Assembly (NCBI GenBank): GCA_031550455.1
Contig: JAVBOQ010000114.1
Coordinates: 1-34,311, forward strand
Origin: Avichristensenella sp031550455
GTDB taxonomy: Bacteria > Bacillota > Clostridia > Christensenellales > Aristaeellaceae
DNA length: 34,311 nucleotides
Reading direction: 5' to 3'
Below are positions 14,787 to 22,688 of this stretch, piece after piece. The position numbers were made by a program, and so were the translations under genes. Position 1 is the stretch's first letter. Each line of letters opens with the position of its first letter. Below the pieces are notes generated by a model. The model saw nothing but the letters and a program-made list of their open reading frames with translations. It did not search any database and had not been told where the DNA came from.

Positions 14787-16156
14787 AGCTGTGGAGCGGC
14801 CGGTTCGAGAAGAACACCGCCGAGATCGTCGACCGGTTCGGCGCGTCGATCGCGTTCGATCAACGGCTGTACAAATATGACATCGAAGGCTCGATCGCCC
14901 ACGCGACGATGCTCGGCGAAACGGGCGTCATCGCGAAGGCCGACGCCGACGCGATCGTCGCGGGCCTGCGCGGCATCCTCGCGGACGCCGAGGCGGATAG
15001 AATCGAATGGCGGGAGACCCTTGAGGACATTCACATGAACGTCGAAGCGCTTTTGACCGAGCGCATCGGCGAGGCCGGCAAGCGGCTGCATACCGCGCGC
15101 AGCCGCAACGATCAGGTCGCGCTGGATTTTCGGATGTACGCGAAAGCCGCGTGCGACGAGGCCGAGGCGCTGCTCTCCGCGCTCGTCGAAGCGCTGCTTC
15201 ACAAGGCGGAGGCGCATACGGAAACGATCATGCCCGGCTATACGCACCTGCAAAAGGCGCAGCCGGTGACGTTCGCGCATCACCTGCTGGCGTATGTGCA
15301 GATGTTCCTGCGTGACCGCGAACGGTTCCGCGAGGCGCGCGCGCGCGCGGACGTGATGCCGCTCGGCGCGGGCGCGCTGGCCGGCACGACCTACCCGATT
15401 GACCCTTGGCGCGTCGCCGCGCTGCTCGGTTTCGCGTCGGTGGCGAAAAACAGCCTCGACGCCGTGTCCGACCGCGATTTCGCGCTGGACTACCTGTACG
15501 CGGCCTCCGCGTGCATGATGCACCTGTCGCGATTCTGTGAAGAAATGATCCTGTGGTCGTCGTTCGAGTTCGGGTTCGTCACGATGGACGATGCGTTTTC
15601 GACCGGCTCCTCGATCATGCCGCAGAAGAAAAACCCGGATGTCGCGGAGCTGATCCGCGGCAAGACCGGGCGCGTATACGGCGATTTGCAGTCGCTGCTC
15701 GTCACGCTCAAGGGCCTGCCGCTGGCGTACAACAAGGACATGCAGGAGGACAAGGAGGCGCTGTTTGACGCGCGGGACGCACTTACGGGCAGCCTGGCCG
15801 CGTTCACCGGCATGTTCGAGACGCTGACCATCCGGACAGACCGGATGGCTGAGGCCGCCGAGGGCGGGTTCATGAACGCCACCGACGCGGCGGATTATCT
15901 GGTCGGCAAGGGCGTCCCGTTCCGCGACGCGCACGCGGCCGTTGGGCTGCTGGTCGCCAAGTGCGTCCGGGAGGGCAAGGCGATTGGCGAACTGCCGGTC
16001 GGTGACCTGAAAGCCGCCTGCGCGGCGTTTGACGCCGACGTGTACGCCGCGCTGACGGCGGAAGCGTGCGTCAACAGAAGGAAAGTCGATTGCGGGCCCG
16101 CGCCGGAGGCGGTGCGAAAGGCGATTGTGGAGGCGTGGGACACATTGGGCGGGTGA
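14783..16156 (+). CDS. argH: Argininosuccinate lyase
   Basis: ArgH splits argininosuccinate into arginine and fumarate. The protein has 457 residues, normal for the family. It begins MKLWSGRFEK from a GTG at 14783 that overlaps the argG stop (GTGA). Key parts are TARSRNDQVALDFRM (104-118, substrate binding), TIMPGYTHLQKAQPVTFAHH (148-167, with the catalytic His in THLQ) and the fumarase-superfamily signature GSSIMPQKKNPD (275-286, with the catalytic Ser). Translation is coupled to argG. The remainder of the arginine pathway is not in the window. A short copy of the interspersed element begins 20 bases after the stop. Confidence 0.98.
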   Translation: MKLWSGRFEKNTAEIVDRFGASIAFDQRLYKYDIEGSIAHATMLGETGVIAKADADAIVAGLRGILADAEADRIEWRETLEDIHMNVEALLTERIGEAGKRLHTARSRNDQVALDFRMYAKAACDEAEALLSALVEALLHKAEAHTETIMPGYTHLQKAQPVTFAHHLLAYVQMFLRDRERFREARARADVMPLGAGALAGTTYPIDPWRVAALLGFASVAKNSLDAVSDRDFALDYLYAASACMMHLSRFCEEMILWSSFEFGFVTMDDAFSTGSSIMPQKKNPDVAELIRGKTGRVYGDLQSLLVTLKGLPLAYNKDMQEDKEALFDARDALTGSLAAFTGMFETLTIRTDRMAEAAEGGFMNATDAADYLVGKGVPFRDAHAAVGLLVAKCVREGKAIGELPVGDLKAACAAFDADVYAALTAEACVNRRKVDCGPAPEAVRKAIVEAWDTLGG

Positions 16157-16175
16157 GCGGAGCGGGGTTGGGAAT

Positions 16176-16261
16176 GGGGGACGCCAAAGGGCGCTGCCCG
16201 TTGGAATCCTGCTTCCGGGCCATTGGCCCTTAAGAATCCCTTCCTTGGGACAGCGTCCCCC
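16176..16261. repeat. Internally deleted copy of the interspersed hairpin element (copy 3)
   Basis: This 86-bp copy after argH has perfect 9-bp terminal inverted repeats: GGGGGACGC at 16176-16184 and GCGTCCCCC at 16253-16261. It keeps the first hairpin (CCAAAGGGC, GCT, then GCCCGTTGG from 16184), the second (GGGCC, ATT, GGCCC) and the following TTAAGAATCCC. It lacks the GNRA hairpin and most of the other half that copies 1 and 2 have. It probably acts as the argGH terminator. Confidence 0.75.
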
Positions 16262-16308
16262 TTAACATCTTTTCATTTTTCTTACCCTCCCCCTTAATAT
16301 TTCCGCTT

Positions 16309-16349
16309 TACAATAGAAGACAGGGCGGCGCGCCGTTTGGCGCGCTTTT
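16309..16349 (+). promoter_or_regulatory. Probable -10 box and terminator-like hairpin in the leader of the MMPL gene
   Basis: TACAAT (16309-16314) is a good -10 box with no strong -35. A 7-bp hairpin, GCGCGCC (16328-16334), loop GTTT, GGCGCGC (16339-16345), is followed directly by TTTT. If transcription starts near 16321, the hairpin is the first thing transcribed, 27 bases before the GTG start. That would suit attenuation or transcript-end protection. The structure is seen; its use is inferred. Confidence 0.5.
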
Positions 16350-16375
16350 CGATTCCATAAAAAGGAGAACATCCA

Positions 16376-18451
16376 GTGACAGAGCGGATATTGAAACGCC
16401 GGAAACTGATCATCGCGCTGTTTGCGGTGTTGACGGTGTTGTCGTTGCTGATGATGCCGCAGGTGAAGGTCAACTACAACCTGATGGATTATCTGCCGAA
16501 GGACAGCCCGTCGACGCTGGCGCTGACGACGATGCGGGAGGCGTTCGGGGGTCTTTTGGACAACGGCGAAACCAAGGTGCTGACGCCGGACGTTACCGTT
16601 GCGGAGGCGCTGGCGTACAAGGCGAGGATCGAAGCGGTGCCCGGCATCGTATCGGTCAAGTGGCTGGACGACGTCGCCGACTTGAACCAGCCGCTCTCGT
16701 TCATCGATAAAAAACTGACGGACGCCTACTACAGGGACGGGAACGCGCTGTTTGGCGTCGCTTTTGAACCGGACGCTACCGGCAAACAGACCACCGCCAC
16801 GCTGGATGTGATCTACGGCATCATCGGCGAAGAAGGCGCGATCGCGGGGCCTGCCGTCAAGAGCGCGTCGACCAAGCAGGACACGGCCAAACAGGTCGTG
16901 TCGATGATGGTGCTGCTGGTGCCGATGGTTCTGCTGATCATGCTGTTTGCCACGCGTTCCTGGTTTGAACCGGTGCTGTTCATCGTCGCCATCGGCGTCG
17001 CGATTCTGATCAACATGGGCACCAACGCGATGACGGACAGCATTTCGTTCGTCACGCAAATGGCGGCCGCCGTTTTGCAGTTGGCCGTTTCGATGGACTA
17101 CTCGATTTTCCTGCTGCACAGCTTTACGGACTTCCGCGACAAGGGACACGCGCCGAAGGAAGCGATGTTGCTGGCGATGAAGCAGTCCTACGGATCGATC
17201 TTCGCCAGCGCGGTGACGACGATCCTGGGCTTCGCGGTGCTGATGCTGATGCGCTTCCTGATCGGCCCGGACATGGGCTTTGTGCTGGCCAAGGGCGTGG
17301 TGTTCAGCCTGCTGTCGGTAACGCTGCTGTTGCCAAACCTCGCGCTGCTCTGCCACAAGCTGCTGGACAAGACGCGGCACCGCTCGTTTTTCCCGAAGTT
17401 CACCGGGTTTGCAAAATTCGTGATGAAAGTCGGCGTGCCGCTGACGGCGGTGGTCTGCGTGCTGGTCGTGCCCGCGTTCCTCGCGCAGCGCAACAACACG
17501 TTCATCTTCGGCGACCAGGCGATGTCGATTGACGAGCGTACGCGGGTCGGCGCGGACGAAAAGCGCATCAACGAGCTGTTCGGCAAAAAGAACCAGATGG
17601 TACTGTTGGTGCCGTCCGGCGACCTGGCGGCCGAACGCGCGATGGCGGACGAAATGCTGGCGCTGCCGTACGTCAACGAGATCCAGTCCTACGTCACCAC
17701 CGTCGGCGCGGAAATTCCGTTAGAATCGCTGCCGCCCGAAAACCAAAAAGCGCTGGTATCCGGCGGGTACAGCCTGCTGTCGCTGACCGTCGGCACGAGC
17801 ACGGAGGGTTCGGAAGCGTTTGCCGCGGTGGAGAAGCTGCGCGAAATTGCGGGCCGGTACTACGGCGGCCGATACCATCTGACCGGCGGAAGCGTCAATG
17901 TGTACGACATGCGCGACGTCGTCACCACCGACAACCAGATCGTGACGATCGCCGCGATCGTGGCGATCGGGCTGGTGATCATGCTGACGTTCAGGTCGCT
18001 GTCGCTGCCGATCCTGCTGGTGTTCGCCATCGAGGCCGCGATCTGGATCAACCTGTCGGTCACATATTTTTCCGGCACGCACCTCGTCTACATCGGGTAC
18101 ATGATCATCAGCGCGGTGCAGTTGGGCGCGACGGTGGACTACGCGATCCTGTACGCCAGCCGCTACCTTGAAAAGCGGCGCGAACTGTCCAAAAAACAGG
18201 CGGCGCTCGCCGCGGTCGCGGAGACGTCCGGGTCGATCCTGACGTCCGCTGCAATCTTCTGTCTGGCGGGTGTCGTCATTTCGACCGTTTCGACAAACGG
18301 TATCATTTCGCAGCTCGGCGACCTGATCGGCCGCGGCGCCGCGCTGTCCGCGTTCATGGTGCTGTTCATGCTGCCGACGCTGCTGGTCGTCTGCGACAGG
18401 GTGATCCGCAAAACCACGCTGCGCGCCCAAATGAAGGAGGGAAAACCATGA
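16376..18451 (+). CDS. MMPL family RND-type transporter
   Basis: This is a 691-residue inner-membrane transporter of the MMPL/RND superfamily. The topology repeats twice: a first helix (about 12-30) and an external domain (about 35-165) followed by a helix bundle (about 178-345), then a helix (about 348-370), a second external domain (about 372-515) and a second bundle (about 525-680). Marks of the family include the charged motif AVSMDYSIFLLHSF in the first bundle and its twin LGATVDYAILYASRYLEKR in the second, which carry the proton-relay Asp-Tyr pairs. It starts with GTG after AAGGAG. The 3' end overlaps the next gene by 4 bases (ATGA), so the two are co-translated. Cargo is unknown: MMPL relatives move lipids, peptides or drugs. 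Confidence 0.92.
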   Translation: MTERILKRRKLIIALFAVLTVLSLLMMPQVKVNYNLMDYLPKDSPSTLALTTMREAFGGLLDNGETKVLTPDVTVAEALAYKARIEAVPGIVSVKWLDDVADLNQPLSFIDKKLTDAYYRDGNALFGVAFEPDATGKQTTATLDVIYGIIGEEGAIAGPAVKSASTKQDTAKQVVSMMVLLVPMVLLIMLFATRSWFEPVLFIVAIGVAILINMGTNAMTDSISFVTQMAAAVLQLAVSMDYSIFLLHSFTDFRDKGHAPKEAMLLAMKQSYGSIFASAVTTILGFAVLMLMRFLIGPDMGFVLAKGVVFSLLSVTLLLPNLALLCHKLLDKTRHRSFFPKFTGFAKFVMKVGVPLTAVVCVLVVPAFLAQRNNTFIFGDQAMSIDERTRVGADEKRINELFGKKNQMVLLVPSGDLAAERAMADEMLALPYVNEIQSYVTTVGAEIPLESLPPENQKALVSGGYSLLSLTVGTSTEGSEAFAAVEKLREIAGRYYGGRYHLTGGSVNVYDMRDVVTTDNQIVTIAAIVAIGLVIMLTFRSLSLPILLVFAIEAAIWINLSVTYFSGTHLVYIGYMIISAVQLGATVDYAILYASRYLEKRRELSKKQAALAAVAETSGSILTSAAIFCLAGVVISTVSTNGIISQLGDLIGRGAALSAFMVLFMLPTLLVVCDRVIRKTTLRAQMKEGKP

Positions 18452-19827
18452 AAAAGATGCTTGCGACACTGCTTGCGCTGCTGCTCGCGCTTGGCGCGGC
18501 GGCCGCCTTGGCCGAAGACGGCTATACGAAGGACGAAACGGTCTACGCGAATCTGGACGCGTCGGGCGCGCCCCGTGCCGTCTATGTGATCAACGCGTTT
18601 GACGCGGAAACTGGCGCGTCCGTCACCGACTACGGCGATTATAAATCCGTCAGGCCCACGACCACCGGTGAAACGCTTTCCGCGACAGGCGGCGAGGTCG
18701 CGCTTTCGCTGCCCGAGGGCCGGTACTATTACCAGGGTGAACTGAACGGCGCGGCGCTGCCCTGGGCGTTTGACATCGCGTACCTGCTCGACGGCGCGCC
18801 GGTCACCGCGGCCGAACTTGCGGGCGCGACCGGCAAGCTGACGCTGACGATCCGCGTGCTGCGCGGCGACGAGGCGTACAAGGACTTCTTCGACCATTAT
18901 CTGTGCCAGATTTCGTTCCTGCTCAACGCGCGCAAGTGCCGCAACGTGCAAAGCGACAGCGCGTCGCTCGCGGTTGTTGGCGCGAACATCAACGTCAGCT
19001 TCACGCACATGCAGGGCGGCGAGTCGGCATACACGTTGACCGCCGATGTGGAAGACTTTGAAATGGGCGGCATCACGATCACAGCGGTCAAGATGAACGT
19101 GGCGGGCGTCGCCACCGACAAAATCGCCGGGCTGACCGCGCAGTTCGCGCCATTGGCCGCGTCCGCGTCCGCGCTGAAGACCGCGGGCGCCACGCTGACC
19201 GGCGGTGTCGCGCAGATCACAGAGGGCATGGGCGCGTTCGCCTCCGGTGTGCCGTTCGTCACGGCCGCGTCCGCCAACATCAAAACCGGAATCGGCGGCA
19301 TTCACGAGGGCCTGGCCGCGCTCGTCGCGTCCGGCGAGCAGCTTAAGCCCGCCGCCGAAGCGCTGGCCGCGAGCGAGGACGCGAACGTCAAAGCGCTGGC
19401 GGCCGCCTGGCTCGCGCAGCATGAGGCGCTCGCGCAGCTTGCCACGGCCGCGGCCTCGGTCAACACGAACTATGGCGCGTTTGACACCGGCGTCGCGGCG
19501 ATCGCGCCGTCCGCCGCGACGCTTTCCTCGTCCTTTGGCACGCTTCAGTCCGGCCTGACCGGCTATGTTGGCGGCGTTGACATGCTGGCGGACGCGTTGG
19601 CCGCGATCCCGGGCGAGGTCGAAAAGCAGGCCGGCGCGCTGATGCAGGACATGACCGGGAGCGGATACGCCGCGCGGTCCTTCACGTCCGACAAGAACGC
19701 CGTGCGATCCGTTACGTTCAGCATCCGAACGGATGCCATCGCGAAGCCCGCGGCGGCGCAGCCGACCGGTGAGGCGAACGAACCGCTCACGTTCTTTGAG
19801 AAGCTGCTCGGGCTGTTCGGGCTGTGA
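18448..19827 (+). CDS. Secreted Ala-rich partner of the MMPL transporter (YhgE-like helical repeats)
   Basis: This is a 459-residue exported protein with a clear signal peptide (MKKMLATLLALLLALGAAAALA, cleavage near residue 22). Residues 25-215 look beta-rich. Residues about 215-425 are highly Ala-rich and helical, with spaced Leu/Gly motifs (GVAQITEGMGAFASGV, IKTGIGGIHEGLAALV, TLQSGLTGYVGGVDMLADAL), like the heptad-type segments of YhgE/Pip proteins. It ends in an amphipathic stretch FFEKLLGLFGL. No function is assigned by sequence alone. The 4-base overlap with the MMPL gene argues strongly for joint function, perhaps as a periplasmic-like adaptor or a tether spanning the wall. The next 224 bases hold a palindromic element and the promoter area of the two-component genes. 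Confidence 0.8.
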   Translation: MKKMLATLLALLLALGAAAALAEDGYTKDETVYANLDASGAPRAVYVINAFDAETGASVTDYGDYKSVRPTTTGETLSATGGEVALSLPEGRYYYQGELNGAALPWAFDIAYLLDGAPVTAAELAGATGKLTLTIRVLRGDEAYKDFFDHYLCQISFLLNARKCRNVQSDSASLAVVGANINVSFTHMQGGESAYTLTADVEDFEMGGITITAVKMNVAGVATDKIAGLTAQFAPLAASASALKTAGATLTGGVAQITEGMGAFASGVPFVTAASANIKTGIGGIHEGLAALVASGEQLKPAAEALAASEDANVKALAAAWLAQHEALAQLATAAASVNTNYGAFDTGVAAIAPSAATLSSSFGTLQSGLTGYVGGVDMLADALAAIPGEVEKQAGALMQDMTGSGYAARSFTSDKNAVRSVTFSIRTDAIAKPAAAQPTGEANEPLTFFEKLLGLFGL

Positions 19828-19984
19828 TACCAATTCCAAACCTTACCGCATCGTCGCGGCGGATCTTTTTCCATTCGGCGTTGTCGCTCTCCACTCGGCG
19901 TAGCGCTGCTACGCCTCGTTCCGGCTCCTAACCGGATGAAAAAATTTCTCGCCGCTTTGGATGCGTTAAGATTTTCCATTGGCA
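19828..19984. repeat. Long imperfect palindrome (about 157 bp) with a nested perfect hairpin
   Basis: The left arm (from TACCAATTCCAAA at 19828) pairs imperfectly with the right arm (ending TTTCCATTGGCA at 19984). The outer 25 positions match at 19 by my hand count, and matching blocks GCGGCG and the T-rich run before CATTCGG continue inward. At the centre is a perfect hairpin, GGCGTAGC (19897-19904), loop GCT, GCTACGCC (19908-19915). It begins directly after a stop codon. It does not resemble the copy 1 element family, so it is a second repeat type, perhaps a MITE-like or structured RNA element. Confidence 0.65.
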
Positions 19985-20051
19985 TGAAAGAATTGCTTCT
20001 GGCGCGCTGCCTGAAAGTCTTGTACAATATGTTCGGAACGGAGGTGCGCCT

Positions 20052-20735
20052 GTGTCGAACATACTGATTGTCGACGATGATACAAACATCGCGCGGCTCA
20101 TATCGGACAGTTTGACCGACGAAGGATTCGATACCGTCGTATGCCACGGCGGCGCGGAGGCGCTCCGGCGGCTGACCGGGCACGAGGAGTTTGACCTGGT
20201 GTTGCTCGACATCATGATGCCCGGCGTTGACGGATACGACGTGCTCCGCAGGATCCGCGAAAGGCGCAAGTGCCCGATCCTGTTCGTCAGCGCAAAGTCC
20301 CGCACGCTGGACACAATCCTCGGGCTGGAGCTCGGCGCGGATGATTACATCACCAAGCCGTTCATTGTCGAGGAGCTGGTCGCAAAGGTCAAGGCGCACA
20401 TCCGCCGCGACAAACGCAACGCGTCCACCGCGGGCGACATCGTTTCGTTTGACGAATTCCGGATCAACCGGGACAGCTACGAGGTCACCAAAAACGGCGT
20501 GCGCTGCGACCTGACCAACCGGGAGTTTCAATTGATGTCCTACCTGTGCGACAACCTTGGCAAGGTGTTAACGCGCGAACAGATCTTCGACGCCGTATGG
20601 GGCATGGACTATATCGACATCGGCACGGTGACGGTGACCATCAAGACGCTGCGCGACAAGATCGACCCCGACAACCGGTACATCAAGACGGTCTGGGGCG
20701 TCGGATATAAGCTCGTCCGGGGTGATTTCGGATGA
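20052..20735 (+). CDS. OmpR/PhoB-type response regulator
   Basis: This is a 227-residue two-domain transcription regulator. The receiver domain (1-115) has the acidic pair in VDDD (8-10), the phosphorylation site D53 (VLLDIMMPGVDG), S80 (LFVSAKS) and K102 (YITKPF). The C-terminal winged helix (about 130-227) has LTNREFQLMSYLCDNLGKVLTREQIFDAVWG and ends VWGVGYKLV, the OmpR signature. It starts with GTG after GGAGG. A -10 like TACAAT lies at 20023-20028, with no good -35 at the right distance. Its last 4 bases overlap the histidine kinase gene. Targets are unknown; the neighbouring MMPL pair is a candidate because such pairs often control adjacent exporters. Confidence 0.95.
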   Translation: MSNILIVDDDTNIARLISDSLTDEGFDTVVCHGGAEALRRLTGHEEFDLVLLDIMMPGVDGYDVLRRIRERRKCPILFVSAKSRTLDTILGLELGADDYITKPFIVEELVAKVKAHIRRDKRNASTAGDIVSFDEFRINRDSYEVTKNGVRCDLTNREFQLMSYLCDNLGKVLTREQIFDAVWGMDYIDIGTVTVTIKTLRDKIDPDNRYIKTVWGVGYKLVRGDFG

Positions 20736-21781
20736 GCGCGCGCGTCAAAATTCCGCTGCTGCTCGCGTTTGTGTTTCTGGTCAACGGCGTGATTTTGTAC
20801 GCGTATCTGAACGGCTATTTTCTGCACCTGATCGCGGAGAAAATATCCGAGATCAGCGGCTATCCGTTCACCGCCGAAATGCTGCTCGCCAACGAGATGG
20901 GCGACGGCCTGGTCGCGTTTGAGATCGCCATTTTCGTGTCGCTGCTGATTTTCGCGGGCATCGTCGTCTACTACACGTTCGCGCGCCGGCTGACACAGTT
21001 GACGTTGGCCGTCCGGCAGTACGGCAAGGGAACCACCGTCAGCCGCTCCAACCGCCGCGACGAGATCGCGAGCCTGCAAAACAGCTTCGCCGACCTGACG
21101 AAGCAGCTTGACGAGGAGCAAAAGGCGCAGGACCGGATGATCGCCAGCATCTCGCACGACATCAAGACGCCGCTGACGTCCATCCTCGGGTACAGCGAGA
21201 ACCTGATCAAGAAGGAACTGCCGCCCGAAAGAATCCGCCAGTACCTGGAGATCATTTACCGCGCCGCGCAGGATGTGGACAGCATTGTCGGCGAGTTTGA
21301 CGATTACCTCAAAGGCAAGCTCAACAGCGACGTGCGCAAGCGGCGCGTGACGCTGTCCTACATCGAAAAGATGCTGGTCGAGGAGTATCGGGACGAGCTG
21401 TCGCAAAAGGGCATCATGTTTGAGGTCAGAAACGAGCGCGGCACGGAAAGCCTGGCGGTCGACCTTTTGAAAATCCGCAGGCTGTTCGCCAACCTGATCG
21501 GCAACTGCATGCGGCACAACCAGCATGTCGAGCGGCTTTCGATCACGGTGGTCATGTCCGCGTCCGGTGAAAAGACGCTGTTCACCGTGACGGACAATGG
21601 CGTCGGCATGGACGCGCAGGCGCTTGATCACGCGTTTGAACCGTTCTTCACGACCGATTCGGGCCGTACGCTCTCCGGCCTTGGCCTGTCGATGTGCAAA
21701 AGCATCGTTGAGAATCACGGCGGCGAGATCTGGATCAACCGCGAACACAGGCAGGGCATGCAGGTTTGTTTTACGATGTAG
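20732..21781 (+). CDS. Membrane sensor histidine kinase
   Basis: This 349-residue kinase is the partner of the preceding regulator, with an ATGA overlap. Two membrane helices (about 7-28 and 62-84) flank a short external loop of about 33 residues, too small for a classical ligand domain, so it may sense within the membrane or through a partner. A HAMP-like linker follows (about 85-135). The phosphoacceptor is H142 in ASISHDIKTPLTSILGYSENL. The ATPase part shows the N box (LIGNCMRHN, N258), the G1 box DNGVGM (288-293), FEPFF, and the G2 box GLGLSM. The TAG stop is followed by GGGAATTGGTAT and then the repeat element at 21794. Confidence 0.94.
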   Translation: MSARVKIPLLLAFVFLVNGVILYAYLNGYFLHLIAEKISEISGYPFTAEMLLANEMGDGLVAFEIAIFVSLLIFAGIVVYYTFARRLTQLTLAVRQYGKGTTVSRSNRRDEIASLQNSFADLTKQLDEEQKAQDRMIASISHDIKTPLTSILGYSENLIKKELPPERIRQYLEIIYRAAQDVDSIVGEFDDYLKGKLNSDVRKRRVTLSYIEKMLVEEYRDELSQKGIMFEVRNERGTESLAVDLLKIRRLFANLIGNCMRHNQHVERLSITVVMSASGEKTLFTVTDNGVGMDAQALDHAFEPFFTTDSGRTLSGLGLSMCKSIVENHGGEIWINREHRQGMQVCFTM

Positions 21782-21793
21782 GGGAATTGGTAT

Positions 21794-21918
21794 GAGAGGG
21801 AACGCCAAGGGGCTCCGCCACGGCAAACGCATGAACTGAGGTTCATGCGTTTTCGTTCTACAAGCAGACTCCGTCAAAGGGGATCAGCCACTTTGGCGGA
21901 GTCCCGACGTCTCCCTCT
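21794..21918. repeat. Divergent copy of the interspersed hairpin element (copy 4)
   Basis: This copy lies between two convergent genes. Its left end GAGAGGGAACGCCAAGGGGC matches the start of the other copies (GGGACGCCAAAGGGCGC). Its right end GGCGGAGTCCC then CGTCTCCCTC matches the end of copy 2. Between them are two strong hairpins: one at 21825-21852, and GACTCCG (21867-21873) with CGGAGTC (21897-21903), extended by CAAAG with CTTTG. Read on the minus strand, the right edge supplies the TAA stop of the TIM-barrel gene. Confidence 0.65.
21825..21853 (+). terminator. Intrinsic terminator after the two-component genes
   Basis: A perfect 12-bp stem, AAACGCATGAAC (21825-21836) with GTTCATGCGTTT (21841-21852), has a TGAG loop and ends in a run of four T on the plus strand. 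It lies inside repeat copy 4. The shorter T-run on the other strand suggests weaker action for the convergent gene. Confidence 0.75.
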
Positions 21919-22676
21919 TACCTTATCTTCTCCAGCGCCCTTAAGCACAGCGCCGCGCCTTCAAACTGTCCGTACAACTTTTCTTCTTCATATTCGACGA
22001 TCAGCGCTTTCGCGCCGCCGACGGTTTCCGCGGCCTCAAGGAACGCGGGCCAGTCGATATCGTCCTCACCGATCATCGTCATGTAGCCGGTTTTGGCGGC
22101 ATACGGCTTTAAGTGGATCGTCTCGGCGCGGCCGGGCCATTTTTTGACCCATTCGATGGTGTCGAGCCCGGGCGTTTTGCTGCTGAGCGCGTTGCCGTTA
22201 TCGAGCTGCGCGAGAATCGTCGTGCTCTCCATCAAGAGCTGCCACGGCATCGTGCCGTCGGCCATCGGCACGAACTCCGCGCCGTGGTTGTGATAGCCCG
22301 CCCTGATGCCGTGCGGCGCAAGCGCGGTTTGAATCGTCTGCATCCGGGCGGCCAGCCCGAGCACGCCCTCGCGGGTCAGGAACGCTTCCTGCGCAAACCA
22401 CGGCACGATCGCGCGCGCGCAGCCGACCGTCTTCAGGTAGGCGATGGTTCCGGCGAGCGCGTCGCCTTCCAGCGTATCGATCGGCAAGTGCCAGCCCTCG
22501 AGCGTCAGCCCGGTTGCGGACAGCGCTTCCAGCACGCGTTCGGCGGGCAGCGTCGGCGCGCCGAAGCACTCGACGCCCGCATAGCCGATCCCGGCGGTTC
22601 TTTTCAGGCACTCTTCGAAGTTTTCCCGGTACAGGTCGCGAACCGAATACAGCTCCAGGGCAAATTTGCGCGGCAT
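21918..22676 (-). CDS. Sugar phosphate isomerase/epimerase (xylose isomerase-like TIM barrel)
   Basis: This 252-residue protein of the AP endonuclease 2/xylose isomerase-like TIM-barrel superfamily starts FALELYSVRDLYRENFEECLKRTAGIGYAGVECFG. Probable metal ligands and catalytic residues lie in EGWHLPI, AGYHNHGAEF, LAQLDNGNAL, AETIHLKPYA and ALIVEYEEE. No signal peptide is present, so it is cytoplasmic. The substrate is not predictable; relatives act on inosose, keto-sugars or sugar acids. It has a strong ribosome site (AAGGAGG) and lies 12 bases after the YwlG-like gene, so it is the last gene of a three-gene minus-strand operon. A second member of the same superfamily begins at 33883. Confidence 0.88.
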   Translation of the reverse strand: MPRKFALELYSVRDLYRENFEECLKRTAGIGYAGVECFGAPTLPAERVLEALSATGLTLEGWHLPIDTLEGDALAGTIAYLKTVGCARAIVPWFAQEAFLTREGVLGLAARMQTIQTALAPHGIRAGYHNHGAEFVPMADGTMPWQLLMESTTILAQLDNGNALSSKTPGLDTIEWVKKWPGRAETIHLKPYAAKTGYMTMIGEDDIDWPAFLEAAETVGGAKALIVEYEEEKLYGQFEGAALCLRALEKIR

Positions 22677-22688
22677 GGCGACGCCTCC

